DNA of 64,000 nucleotides, from NCBI GenBank assembly GCA_963921505.1, contig OY997397.1, positions 5,623,001 through 5,687,000 of the forward strand. The letters run 5' to 3'. The notes below the pieces were generated by a model. The model made no database searches. It was not told where the DNA came from and saw only the letters and a list, made by a program, of their open reading frames with translations. Of the stretch, positions 52,301 through 62,881 are shown piece by piece. The position numbers were made by a program, and so were the translations under genes. The first letter of the stretch is position 1, and the number at the start of each line of letters is the position of its first letter. Source of the stretch: Phakellia ventilabrum (taxonomy: Eukaryota; Porifera; Demospongiae; Axinellida; Axinellidae).

Positions 52301-55300
52301 GTCCATTCTCTCTGACTGTCAGGGACCGAGCAGCAGAGGTGTTGATCGGTGAAGTATACTTAGTTGATCATGTGGGTGACTTACAGGCCATCAAATTCCC
52401 GGCATTAGATGCTGGTGAGATATCAGAGGTCGCAGCCACCACTGACACAGCCATTCTGGTCAGAGTAAAGGCCCAGACTGAGGAACAGAAAAAGGCAGAC
52501 ATGACTGCCACTGTAAGGGGAGACAGAGTTGGCCCTGCAACTGTCCAGATATCCAGGAAGTCTCCTAACACCATTGAGATGATGTTCAAACCTCCTGAAG
52601 CAGACCGCTACACCATAGAAGTGAAGGTGGGGGAGGAGATTGTGCCACTGACTCCCTTCATTGTCAACTACACTTCACCTCGTGCTCAAGCTTTATTATG
52701 TCAGATCATAGATCTGGAAATATTGAGCACACTTGCACACGTGGACCGGGAGGTGGTTGTGAGAGTGGATGCCAGGCATGGTGGAGAGGGTTCCCTGGAA
52801 GCTTCACTAGAGGGACCAGAGGAGGAGGAAGAAACACCAGAACTGGAGGTGAAGGAAGAAGAACCTTATGTCTTCAGAGTGAGCTTCACCCCAAAAGAGC
52901 CAGGGGCACACGTCCTGAAGCTAAAGTGGGGAGAGGAGACCGTGCCAGGATCACCTTTGAAATTTGTTGTGCAGGATATCCAGCTCTTTCCTCATGGAAA
53001 AATTGTTAAACTAGAAAAGAATATAGACTCTACAATTAGTGACCTGGAAGCATATGCCATTCACGAGAATTCCGAGACTCATTTGAAAATCAAAGTAGAT
53101 CAGCTACACAAAGGTCGCTACATGCTAACCTTTCAACCCAAAGAACCGGGTATGTATGCAATTTACATCCTCTCCAGAAAGAAGGAGATTCCAGGCAGCC
53201 CATTCTATCTCCGATATGACAAGCCACCCACCCCTGAAGCCTGCAAAGTTCAGGGGCTGAAGCAAAAGGCCTGGGTGAGAGAGGTGACTCAATTTTTTAT
53301 TGATGCAAGGGAGGCTGGTACAGGAGAGCTGAATGTGCGTGTGACTGCACCAACAAGTCAAGAGCAACCTGACATGACAATTTCTAACAACAGAGATGGA
53401 ACCTTCACTGCCACATACATCCCAGATGCAGCTGGAGAGCATTTCTTCAACATCACCTGGGTCGGAAGAGCCATTCCAGGTAGCCCCTTCTGCATGACAG
53501 TACTAGAACCACCGGTATTGGAAGAGCCCCACGAGGTGGACTTCACTGAGGAGGCAAAGGTGGATGTTGGAACTCCCCCTGAGGAATTCAACATCCCCAT
53601 TGGGCAGGCCTTGCGAGTTCGTGTAACACCGGGTGACAGAAAGCAGCGGAGGGTCAAGTTCATTGCCACGGTCACGGGAGAGAAGACAGGTAGCAGTGAC
53701 ATCCAGGTGTCCAAAACTGCCTCAGGCTATCAAGCCTACTTCAACCCAATGGTACCAGACCGCTACACCATTGGGCTGAAACTGCGAGATGAGGAACTCC
53801 CAAGAAGTCCTTTCATTGCCAACTACTTCATGCCGGCAACCAATGCCTCCAAGTGCAAGCTCCTTGGGACAGACAGCATCCAGGACATTCAGCTTGTGAA
53901 CGAGGAAATCCACTTGAAGGTCGATAGTAAGGAGGCAGGACCTGGAACCCTTCACATCGATGCCGATGGTCCCTCTAAGGATGTAGTTACGATCAGTAAG
54001 CAGCAGCATCGTGCTTACAATGTCAGTTACACTCCTACAGCCCCTGGGATTCACACTCTAGATTTTACATTTGATAACCAGCCCATACCAGGTTCTCCAG
54101 TGATACTGGCAGTGGGTGATCCCAATAAGGTCACCATTTCAGAATCCCCAACTGGTGTTTCACTCAAGACTGGAGAGCCCGTAGCGATTACCTTTGATAC
54201 CTCCAAGGCCGGATGTGGTGAGCTGATAGCCTCGTGCAAGGGAAACAAGAGCGGTGACGTTGCAGCAATAGTGACCCAGAAATCACCAGACAGATACAGT
54301 GTCATGTTCACTCCAACAGAGGTAGATGTGTACCGCCTGAGTGTTTTGTGGGCTGGCCACCACATCAGAGGCTCTCCTTTCAAGGTGAACCTTACACCAG
54401 TGGACGTCGACAAGGTAAAGACAATTGGTCCTTCCATGCCCCGTGGTGTTGCTGGACCTAGAGAACTGATAGTTGAGACAGCTGAAGCCGGCAAAGGCAC
54501 TGTTACAGCTTCCTGCATCAACAGGAAAGGGCAAGATATGCCTGTCTCTGTCTCTGAGACGTCTTCCCACGTCTACAAGGTGAGCTTCCAGCCTCCACAG
54601 CCGGACGTCTACACCCTCTCTGTGCAGTATGGAGGACAGGACATCAATGGCTCTCCTTTCCGCATCAACACTCTCCCACCAGATGCCAAACGAGTCAAAG
54701 TAACGGAACCTGAAAAGATGGAGCTGCACAATCTTCTCGTGTACAAGTGCAACTGTGTGGATGCTGGAGCTGGCAAACTTACGGTTTCCTGTCATGGAGT
54801 GAGGTATGGAGCCGTTCCAGTCAACACCAAGGAACTGGATGTGGCCAAGCAACAATATGAAATCTCCTTCACCCCAGACAGGGAGGACCTATACCGGCTC
54901 TCCATCAAGTGGGAGGGAGAGGAAGTGCCAGGGTCTCCATTTTCTGCTAGCTTCCTGCCCCCAGCTCAGCCAGACAAAGTGGAGTGTGGGAAAGCTGTCA
55001 TCATAGGCCCCAACCAGCCAGTGGACATGCTCATTGATATTAGCAAGGCTGGAGGCGGCACCCTCACTGCCCAATGCAGTGGTGAGGAATGCGGTAGTGT
55101 ACCAGTAAACATCGTGAGCACCTCCCCTACGACTTACAAGTTGTCCTTCATCCCAAATGCCGAAGATCTCTACAAGATTTCAGTATTTTTTAATGAAATT
55201 GAAGTCAAGGGATCACCATTTGAATTTGACCTCCGTGTTCAAAAAAGTGTTTCTGTCAGTGAGGAGGAAATTGTGGCTCAGGCGTCAGAGGAAGAGCTTG

Positions 55301-58300
55301 CACACCCAGCAAGCCTCCGACCAGAAGATGGGCAGTCTGAAAATGAGGAAGATGTTCCAGTCTTAAAAGAGCAGGTAGCTACCAAAGTACCGTTAGAAGA
55401 CACTGAGCTCATCATGCCACAAGGGACATTTGTACAAGAAAAAGTGGAATCAGAAGAAGAGGAAGAAGTCATGGCTGTATTGGTTGATTTAAAGAATTGG
55501 GAAGCCACGGCCTCAGAAGAACTCACAATCTACATTGGTACAGCTTTGCTTGTGAAGGTAAAACTACATGATGAAGACCGAGCAGCTGCAGAGGTCTTGG
55601 CCATAGCTGCAGGAGACCACACTGGTCCAACAGAAGTCAAGGTGATTAGAAAATCAGAGGACATGTTCTGGATCATCTTCAGGCCAGAAGAAACTGATCG
55701 CTATTTGATTGAAGCAACACTCAATAGCAACCCCATTCCAAAGAGCCCATTCATTGTCAACTACATCATGCCTCCCACAGATGCCTCCAAGGTGAAGTTG
55801 ATTGGTCTCGTACCACGTGTAGTGGACATCAACCAGGAGGTTATCCTAACAGTAGATGCCCAGCGGGCTGGTGAGGGAAAACTAGACATCTCCTATGAGG
55901 GCCCTACAGCCGGTGAACCTTCCAATCTAGAAGTTACAGCCATTGAGGGGAAAGCTCGCATGTTTTGCGTCAGGTACAACCCATCTGCATCTGGCTACCA
56001 CCTGCTGAGTTTCAAGTGGGCAGACAAGGAGATTCCCGAATCACCCGTTAGCATAGTGGCTGCAGATGTAGCAACTGTGCTCTTCGTCCCCTATGGCAAG
56101 CCAGCACACATTGACTTCAAGTCGAAGCATAAGGTGAGAGACCTGAAGGCCTATGCCGTCTATGAGAGTGACAAACCCAGTACACAGATTAAAGTGAAGA
56201 TACACAGAACACAAAAGAACAGATACAACCTGAGCTTTCATCCCAAGGAGTCAGGCCTGTACTGTGTCTACATTCTCGCCAAAGACAAGGACATTCCTGG
56301 CAGTCCCTTTGTCTTAAAGTACGGCACACCTCCAATAACAGATGCTGTAAAGGTACATTTTCTGAGTGACACTGGTTATGTGGGCGAGCTGGTCAGCTTT
56401 TTGATTGACGTCAAGGATGCAGGAAGTGGAGAACTGAACATTGACATTGGAGCAATAAGTGAAAAGCAGACAGGCGGTTTGTCGGTGGAGGACAGGAAGG
56501 ATGGAACATACTCAGTGGAGTACACCCCCAGTGTTCCAGGGGAACAGCAGTTCCAGATAACGTGGGCGGATGTGCCAGTACCAGGAAGTCCATTCTCTCT
56601 GACTGTCAGGGACCGAGCAGCAGAGGTGTTGATCGGTGAAGTATACTTAGTTGATCATGTGGGTGACTTACAGGCCATCAAATTCCCGGCATTAGATGCT
56701 GGTGAGATATCAGAGGTCGCAGCCACCACTGACACAGCCATTCTGGTCAGAGTAAAGGCCCAGACTGAGGAACAGAAAAAGGCAGACATGACTGCCACTG
56801 TAAGGGGAGACAGAGTTGGCCCTGCAACTGTCCAGATATCCGGGAAGTCTCCTAACACCATTGAGATGATGTTCAAACCTCCTGAAGCAGACCGCTACAC
56901 CATAGAAGTGAAGGTGGGGGAGGAGATTGTGCCACTGACTCCCTTCATTGTCAACTACACTTCACCTCGTGCTCAAGCTTTATTATGTCAGATCATAGAT
57001 CTGGAAATATTGAGCACACTTGCACACGTGGACCGGGAGGTGGTTGTGAGAGTGGATGCCAGGCATGGTGGAGAGGGTTCCCTGGAAGCTTCACTAGAGG
57101 GACCAGAGGAGGAGGAAGAAACACCAGAACTGGAGGTGAAGGAAGAAGAACCTTATGTCTTCAGAGTGAGCTTCACCCCAAAAGAGCCAGGGGCACACGT
57201 CCTGAAGCTAAAGTGGGGAGAGGAGACCGTGCCAGGATCACCTTTGAAATTTGTTGTGCAGGATATCCAGCTCTTTCCTCATGGAAAAATTGTTAAACTA
57301 GAAAAGAATATAGACTCTACAATTAGTGACCTGGAAGCATATGCCATTCACGAGAATTCCGAGACTCATTTGAAAATCAAAGTAGATCAGCTACACAAAG
57401 GTCGCTACATGCTAACCTTTCAACCCAAAGAACCGGGTATGTATGCAATTTACATCCTCTCCAGAAAGAAGGAGATTCCAGGCAGCCCATTCTATCTCCG
57501 ATATGACAAGCCACCCACCCCCGAGGCCTGCAAAGTGCAGTGGCTGAAGGACAAAGCCTGGATTGGAGAGATCATTCAGTTTTCAGTGGACACGAGGGAG
57601 GCTGGCACAGGGGAGCTGAACGTGGGGGTGTCAGTTCCAACTAGGAAACATGAACCCAATTTGACAATCTCTGACAACAAAAATGGGATTTTTACTATCA
57701 CGTATATCCCAGATGTGGATGGAGACCATTTCATCAACATTGCTTGGCATGGTACAGCTATTCCAGGTAGCCCCTTCTGTAGGACAGTGTTTGAACCTCC
57801 AGTGTTGGAAGAGTCCCATGAGCTGGACTTCACTGAGAAGGCAGAGATGGAGGATGGAACTCCCCCTGAGGAATTCAACATTCCCATTGGACAGGGTTTG
57901 CTGGTTCGTATGACAGGTGACGGAAAGCAGCGGAGGTTGAAGTTCATTGCCATGGTCACAGGAGAGAAAACAGGTAGCAGTGATATTCAGGTGTTCAGAA
58001 CTGCCTCGGGCTATCAAGCCTACTTCAACCCAATGGTACCAGACCGCTACACCATTGGGCTGAAACTGCGAGACAAGGAACTCCCAAGAAGTCCTTTCAT
58101 TGCCAACTACTTCATGCCTGCAACCAATGCCTCCAAGTGCAAGCTCCTTGGGACAGACAGCATCCAGGACATTCAGCTTGTGAACGAGGAAATCCGCCTG
58201 AAGGTTGACTATAGGGAAGCAGGGCCTGGGACCCTTCAGGCCAATTCTGATGGTCCCTCCAAAGATGATTTTAAAATAAGCAAAGAGCAACCCCGCATCT

Positions 58301-60135
58301 ACACCATTGCCTACACTCCCACAGCTCCTGGCATTCGCACACTGGGCTTTACATTTCGAAACCATCCTATACCCGGCTCTCCAGTGAGGTTAGCTGTGAC
58401 TGACCCAAAGAAGGTCTTCACTACAGAGTCACTAAGTGATGTATCACTCAAGACTAGGAAACCCATAGCCATTACCTTTGACACCTCCAAGGCTGGGTGT
58501 GGTGAGCTAACAGCATCCTGTAAAGGGAAAAAAAGTGTCGAAGTCCCGGTAACAGTAACCCCGAAGTCACCGGATAAATACAGTGTACAGTTCACTCTAA
58601 ATGAAATAAATGTGTACCACCTCAGTGTGCTGTGGGCTGGCCACCACATTACAGGTTCTCCTTTTGCCTTATCAGCAGTGGACATTGACAAAGTAGAGGT
58701 CATCAGTCCTGCCACGCCATATGGTATAGCCGGACCTAGCGAGATGATACTGGATACAGCAGAAGCCGGCGAAGGCACAGTTACTGCCACCTGCATCAAC
58801 AGGAGAGGGGAAGATGTATCGGTCTCTGTCTCAGAGACCTCTTCCCACGTCTACAAGGTGGGCTTCCAGCCTCCACAACCAGATGTCTACACCCTCTCCA
58901 TTCGGTATGGAGGACAGGAGATCAATGGCTCTCCATTCCACATTAACTCCCTCCTACAAGATATCAACAAAGTCAAGGTGACAGAGCCAGTGAAGATAGA
59001 GCTATATAGTAAAGTCATCTACAGATGTAACTGTTATGATGCTGGAATTGGTAAGATAACCACATCCTGTCATGGAGTAGGCCATGGATCCGTTCCAATC
59101 AACACCAAGGAAGTGGACACAGAACAATATGAAATCTCTTTCACCCCTGACAAGGAGGACCTTTACGAGCTCTCTATTAAGTGGGAGGGAGAGGATGTCC
59201 CAGGATCTCCATTCTCTATCAGTTTCCTTCCCCCAGCTCAGCCAGACAAGGTAGAATGTGGGAAAGCTATCATCAGAGGCTCCAACCAGCCAGTGGACAT
59301 GCTCATTGATATCAGCAAGGCGGGAAGCGGAGTCCTCACTGCCCAGTGCAGTGGTGAGGAATGCGGTAGTGTACCAGTCAACATCACCAGGAACTCCCTC
59401 ACAACACACGAAGTCTCCTTTATCCCACCAGCCGAAGACCTCTATAAATTCTCCATATTCTTCAACAACATTGAAGTCAAGAGCTCTCCATGCTATTTCA
59501 ATCTCCATGCCCCAAGGGTGTCAGAGCAGGAAGCAGTCCACACGCTAGTAGAAGAGGGTGGCTTTGTGCCCGCAGATGCTTCCAAAGTCTGGCTAGTTGA
59601 GAAGCCTCCACGTGTAGTGGATGTCAATAAGGAAGTTTCTCTGACAGTGGATGCCACACAGGCTGGAGAAGGCTCACTTGAGGTGACTGCTGATGGACCG
59701 TCAGCTGACAAACAGCCCTTTAAGGTGGAAATGGTTGCCAGTGAGGAACAGCCACAGATTCTCCACGTGAAGTACATCCCGAGTGCCTCCGGTAATCATC
59801 TGTTGACTTTGAAGTGGGATGGAAAAGAGATTCCAGATTCCCCAATAGATGTGAAGTGTGTGACCAAAACTGTGTCCGGTTCAACAGGGGCTATTCAAAA
59901 GTCCACAGAAATTACCCAGAGTGCCAGAATATCTGAATCATTCATAAGAAAAAGACCTCAGAATCTAGAAAGACAAACCGTCAAGGTCGCTGGTGACAGA
60001 AATTCAGGGAGAGGGTTGAAAACATGCATGTGCTGCATACTGTTGTTACTGTTATTGGTACTATTACTTCTGTTGGTAGTGGTCACATTTGGAACATGCA
60101 ATACATGCAATAGTGGACCATTTGTACCTATTTGA
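43371..60135 (+). CDS. Gene F: giant membrane-anchored filamin, CH1-CH2-CH2 head, 44 repeats
   Basis: I infer three exons: 43371-43552 (phase 2), 44421-44521 (101 bp, phase 1, same size as D exon 2) and 45656-60135, a 14.48 kb exon. The protein is about 4,920 aa. CH1 (residues about 10-120) has FTNWTNDHLK, LETDLDDGVTLIKLLEVLAP and LGLIWTLILHY. Two CH2-type domains follow (about 145-350; LLEWIDSIL and LLLWVQQQV). Then come 44 filamin repeats: one, three blocks of 14, and one. Each block opens with an acidic linker (EKEEE / ESEEEEEV). Near the C-terminus CMCCILLLLLLVLLLLLVVV forms one hydrophobic segment, and about 15 residues ending NSGPFVPI follow. The cysteines at its edge could be acylated. 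Three CH domains recall Drosophila jitterbug, but a tail anchor is not a known filamin feature. The likely role is linking cortical actin to a membrane through a very long flexible rod. Exon phases all agree. Confidence 0.88.
44062..44305. repeat. Nested palindromes in gene F intron 1
   Basis: A near-perfect inverted repeat of about 57 bp (44062-44118, arms CAGCAGTAACGATCCATATC) is followed by an outer inverted pair (about 44127-44305, GTTGCAGCAGTATATATGTG and its complement) enclosing a third palindrome (44197-44247, arms AAAAGGAACTGGTTAGGTAC). The cluster ends about 115 bp before acceptor 44420. Confidence 0.9.
46890..51150 (+). repeat. Gene F super-repeat unit 1 (14 filamin repeats)
   Basis: The unit begins at an acidic linker (EKIEIEKEEEITAVL), runs through PVPKSPFIVNY and ends with EVKGSPFEFDL. 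It is the most diverged of the three units, which suggests it separated first. Length is about 4.26 kb. Confidence 0.85.
50574..53236 (+). repeat. Near-identical 2.66 kb block, first copy (gene F)
   Basis: This block recurs at 54861-57523 with a fixed offset of 4,287 bp (a multiple of three). By eye only about ten base differences appear, including some amino-acid changes such as Arg to Gln near 51573/55860. The flanks diverge sharply at both ends. Confidence 0.9.
51151..55437 (+). repeat. Gene F super-repeat unit 2 (14 filamin repeats)
   Basis: The unit is about 4,287 bp and starts at the acidic linker ESEEEEEVMAVL. Its first half is almost identical to unit 3, while its second half is more diverged. 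The order of repeat subtypes is the same in all three units. Confidence 0.87.
54861..57523 (+). repeat. Near-identical 2.66 kb block, second copy (gene F)
   Basis: This is the partner of 50574-53236. Just past its right end the sequence stops matching unit 2 and instead matches unit 1 near 48960-49020, so this part of the gene is a mosaic. Confidence 0.9.
55438..59530 (+). repeat. Gene F super-repeat unit 3 (14 filamin repeats)
   Basis: The unit has the same order of repeat subtypes as units 1 and 2. It ends with a variant repeat (EVKSSPCYFNL), after which one more filamin repeat (EIPDSPIDVKC) and the membrane segment follow. Confidence 0.85.
60010..60095 (+). other. Putative C-terminal transmembrane segment, gene F
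   Basis: About 20 consecutive hydrophobic residues (CILLLLLLVLLLLLVVV) are preceded by a basic region (GRGLKTC) and cysteines, and followed by a short Cys-containing tail. The arrangement parallels gene E, so the anchor appears to be a shared trait of the two downstream genes, absent from B-D and from the visible part of A. Confidence 0.82.
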
Positions 60136-60199
60136 GTTTTCATTACCCATTTTGGAACTTAGTATTGTTATGCACGGTTTTATTTATTCCCTTTTTTAT

Positions 60200-60240
60200 T
60201 ACTCGCAGCGGAGCGGCCGAAGGCCGCTCCGCGAAGAGTA
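60200..60240. repeat. GC-rich hairpin 65 bp after the gene F stop
   Basis: Arms GCGGAGCGGCC and GGCCGCTCCGC (60208-60232) pair perfectly around GAA, with looser outer pairing of TACTC and GAGTA. It could be a small repeat or a structured 3' UTR element. Confidence 0.8.
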
Positions 60241-60349
60241 TTATGTTGGGTTGTACGACCGTTGTACCACTTTTCAATGAATACAGTTAGCAGGCAATGA
60301 CGCTGAGAGTGATAGACACATATAAGCCATTGTTTGACGCATCTGTACA

Positions 60350-60430
60350 GCAGTGGCAGAATGGCTTAGTGGATAACGCACGATCTACCATACCTAGTGT
60401 ACCTGGTTCTATTCCAAGTAATGATAACCA
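60350..60430 (+). other. tRNA-like fragment
   Basis: TGGCTTAGTGGATAACGCA resembles the tRNA D arm / A box, and 41 bases on, GGTTCTATTCC resembles the T loop / B box. The T stem pairs in four of five positions but the acceptor stem does not pair. It is best read as a decayed tRNA or the head of a tRNA-derived SINE. Confidence 0.4.
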
Positions 60431-61021
60431 GTTCCCTTTTTTTTTTAACATCCAATTTTTTTTCTTTGCAGCTTTTTCTCTGTATATATAGTAGTTTCTT
60501 CAATATTCCCTTTTATCTATACTATTTAAATAGTTATTATTATTTTTTCTATTGAGAGACTGGTTATGTCCAGCTATATTATGATTATATGTGTGCTGGT
60601 CGGGCTCTATATAGAATAGCTACAGCTTGCACTGAACAGTTCAGGTAAGCCTATTGGTGCTAGGGCCAGTTAGGGCATAGATAGTACTAGTACAACTACT
60701 ACTACTTTACTATTAGCTATCTAAGGGGTTACTGAGGTAGACTAAGGCTAGCTAGAGGCATAATTTAGGCATGGTTAGCTATAGCCATGTACAGTGTTAT
60801 AGCTAGGTTTAACTATAGTCTGAAGCAACAGTGTAGCTAGGTAAGAGCAGGGTTAGTTAATTGTATATCATTAAAGGTAGGGTTAGTGCGGAGTGATGTC
60901 TGTTCACATAGCTAGCTAGCTAGCTAGACAAACATCTCTCGTCAGACGTCACTAATTTCACAAATAGCTAGCTATAGGCATTAGTTACTAAAGAGTAATG
61001 TACATGTGCTTGCATTGCTCG

Positions 61022-61089
61022 GGTGTGAGCACATGCTGACATGGGAAGGCTGGTCCGTAGGCTGATCTGGTGTGTGCTCCAGTGTGACC
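61022..61089. repeat. Diverged half-copy of the 61.8 kb foldback
   Basis: The sequence GTGAGCACATGCTGACATGG through CTGGTGTGTGCTCCAGTGTG matches one arm of the element at 61713-61911 with several differences. It is probably a remnant or a source arm of the same repeat family. Confidence 0.75.
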
Positions 61090-61455
61090 CGGCATTGCTT
61101 GGTTTTTTGGGATGCTGTCCCTATAGCTAGCTAGCTATGAAGTTCAAATTTTTGTGACTTGTATAATATATCTAAGGGGTTAGTTGAGCTAGCCAGAGGC
61201 ATGAAATTCTTGTTACACTGCATAAACATGGCAGACTATTTCACCTCACTTAAAACTACACAACCTATACTCATGACACATCCTATTTCACACTATTACA
61301 CTGCAAAAACAAAGAGATTGCTTTAACCCAGCTCAGGTTACCTGAGTTTCAAGCTTGATTAAGCTAGGCCAGATGTTACAGGTAGCTACGATTGAGATAG
61401 TATTTCTGTGGCTCCTACGATTAAGAAACCTTAACATCACAAGTACAGCTGCGAG

Positions 61456-61632
61456 CTTGACCACTACCGGCAATAAACAATTAAGCTAGGTCACATGGTA
61501 AAGGTAGCAACAATTGAGATATCATTTCTGTGGCTTCTGTGATTAAGAAAGTCACAAGTGCAGCTGCACTTCTCAATTGTAGCTACCTGTGACTTAGCTT
61601 AATTGTTTACTATAATACCTACAGTGGTCAAG
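61456..61632. repeat. Foldback element with adjacent direct copy
   Basis: Ends CTTGACCACT and AGTGGTCAAG are inverted, and the inner arms around AATAAACAATTAAGCTAGGT pair with ACTTAGCTTAATTGTTTACT. One arm also recurs as a direct repeat just upstream (about 61360-61430). Confidence 0.78.
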
Positions 61633-61712
61633 CAATATAATTGACCTCTTTGCACAGTAGCTAAACTAGCATGTGAGCTAAAAGAGTAAATATATATATA
61701 TATAAAATTACT

Positions 61713-61911
61713 AAAAAGTAACAAACAAGGATAATGGTCACACGGGAGCACACACCAGATCGGCCTACGGACCGGCCTCCCCATGTCAGCACGTAATCAT
61801 ACCTGAGCAACGCGAGGGTGTGAGCACAAGTGCTGACATGGGGAGGCCGGTCCGTAGGCTCTGATCTGGTGTGTGCTCCCGTGTGACCATTATCCTTGTT
61901 TGTTACTTTTC
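61713..61911. repeat. Long-arm foldback element
   Basis: Two arms of about 78-80 bp are almost perfect reverse complements: the left starts AAAAGTAACAAACAAGGATA, the right ends at TTGTTTGTTACTTTT. About 35 bp lie between. High arm identity suggests a recent insertion or strong selection by mobility. Confidence 0.88.
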
Positions 61912-62250
61912 TCTAGATATGTTACCTATTGTAGGTATTATATTTTGAAGCTTAAAAATTCATGGCTATTTTCTATGAAATGTTTGCATTGGACAATCAC
62001 TTCCGGTTCACACAAGCCCCACCCCTTTCTAGGTAGCTTAGGCGGATATCCGTTTTAGCAGGCATAATTAGCTGGTAATAAGCGGACTGCTCAGCAGCCG
62101 CACACTGCGCAGCCGGCGCTAGTTGTTTGAAGCAAGGACTGGATCCAGCCCGACGATACGGCAGCTAGTGGAGGCGGCGGGCGAGCGTCTACTTGAAAGG
62201 TGAACTGAAATTTTGATCAGCTAGTTGTTTGTTACTTGAGTTGCATGCGG

Positions 62251-62340
62251 TCGTACCCAGAGCCTCCCCCCGGCCCGCTGCGAGATCTCAAAAAAGCGCG
62301 TCTCGCGGCGGGGGGAGGGCTGGCATAGCTCTGGGTACGA
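62251..62340. repeat. GC-rich inverted repeat
   Basis: Ends TCGTACCCAGAGC and GCTCTGGGTACGA are inverted. The inner arms CCCCCCGGCCCGCTGCGAG and CTCGCGGCGGGGGGAGGGC mostly pair. It is a hairpin of about 90 bp. Its TCGTACCCAG-type end resembles that of the foldback at 23029-23155. Confidence 0.82.
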
Positions 62341-62751
62341 ACTAGGCAGGGCAATATTTCGAGGGCGTTATCTGGAACTCATCACCTGCACATACACGTA
62401 TATCTCTTGCAAGTCCTCACTCCTGTTTTTCCTTTCAAGACGTGTGGGGAGCACAGGGTCATATAAAACAACAGTGATGTACACCGTATTTGTGTGCAAT
62501 GCCTGATTGGTAGGATCATGCTCATCGGACAATTGCTTATGTTTATGGAGGCAGGAGTGCATAATTATGCGCTCCTGACGCGGGTACCGTGACAACAGCA
62601 ACTCTGAGTAAGATATGATTGTGCAGCCTCTCTAAATCTCTCTAGCTATATTTAATTGAGCGTGTGCCATGTCATATGATAATGGCTATCCTCGGTAAAT
62701 AATAATATTAGATCTCATGTCTGTTATCATAATATTATTGTGAAATTTCAG

Positions 62752-62759
62752 TATAAAAG
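62752..62759 (+). promoter_or_regulatory. Candidate TATA box
   Basis: TATAAAAG stands 57 bp before an ATG that opens a short frame ending in a good donor. Spacing fits a transcription start near 62780. The downstream gene would lie mostly beyond the window. Confidence 0.35.
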
Positions 62760-62815
62760 TAGTGAGCGACTGAAATTACCCAGCTACAGTTTAAGTTCGC
62801 CTTGGAAAGTACTGA

Positions 62816-62881
62816 ATGAAGCACCTGCTCCGCAAAAATAACAGTACTACTTCATCATCATATCTCACTGAAGTATCTACC
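62816..62881 (+). CDS. Possible first coding exon of the next gene
   Basis: ATG 62816 begins 22 codons (MKHLLRKNNSTTSSSYL...) that end exactly at a donor GTGAGT (62882), phase 0, below a TATA-like box. No domain is recognisable and the acceptor was not identified. It does not resemble the MAT... starts of genes D-F. This could be chance. Confidence 0.25.

Larger units (their letters stand above)
60136..62750. other. 3' flank of gene F, repeat-rich
   Basis: AT-rich sequence holds a GC hairpin just past the stop, a tRNA-like fragment, TAGC runs and several inverted-repeat elements described separately. No coding exon is supported. Confidence 0.5.

Noticed and set aside
50574-57523. Assembly error as the full explanation of the F duplication
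   Set aside because: Sequence differences exist between the copies and the flanking portions of units 2 and 3 are clearly diverged, so at least a real super-repeat exists. Long reads would settle the near-identical core.
60208-60232. Bacterial-type rho-independent terminator after gene F
   Set aside because: A GC hairpin is present, but the genes are eukaryotic and no defining U-tract follows. It is better seen as a small repeat or structured UTR.
60350-60430. Functional tRNA gene
   Set aside because: The acceptor stem does not pair and the anticodon arm is poor.
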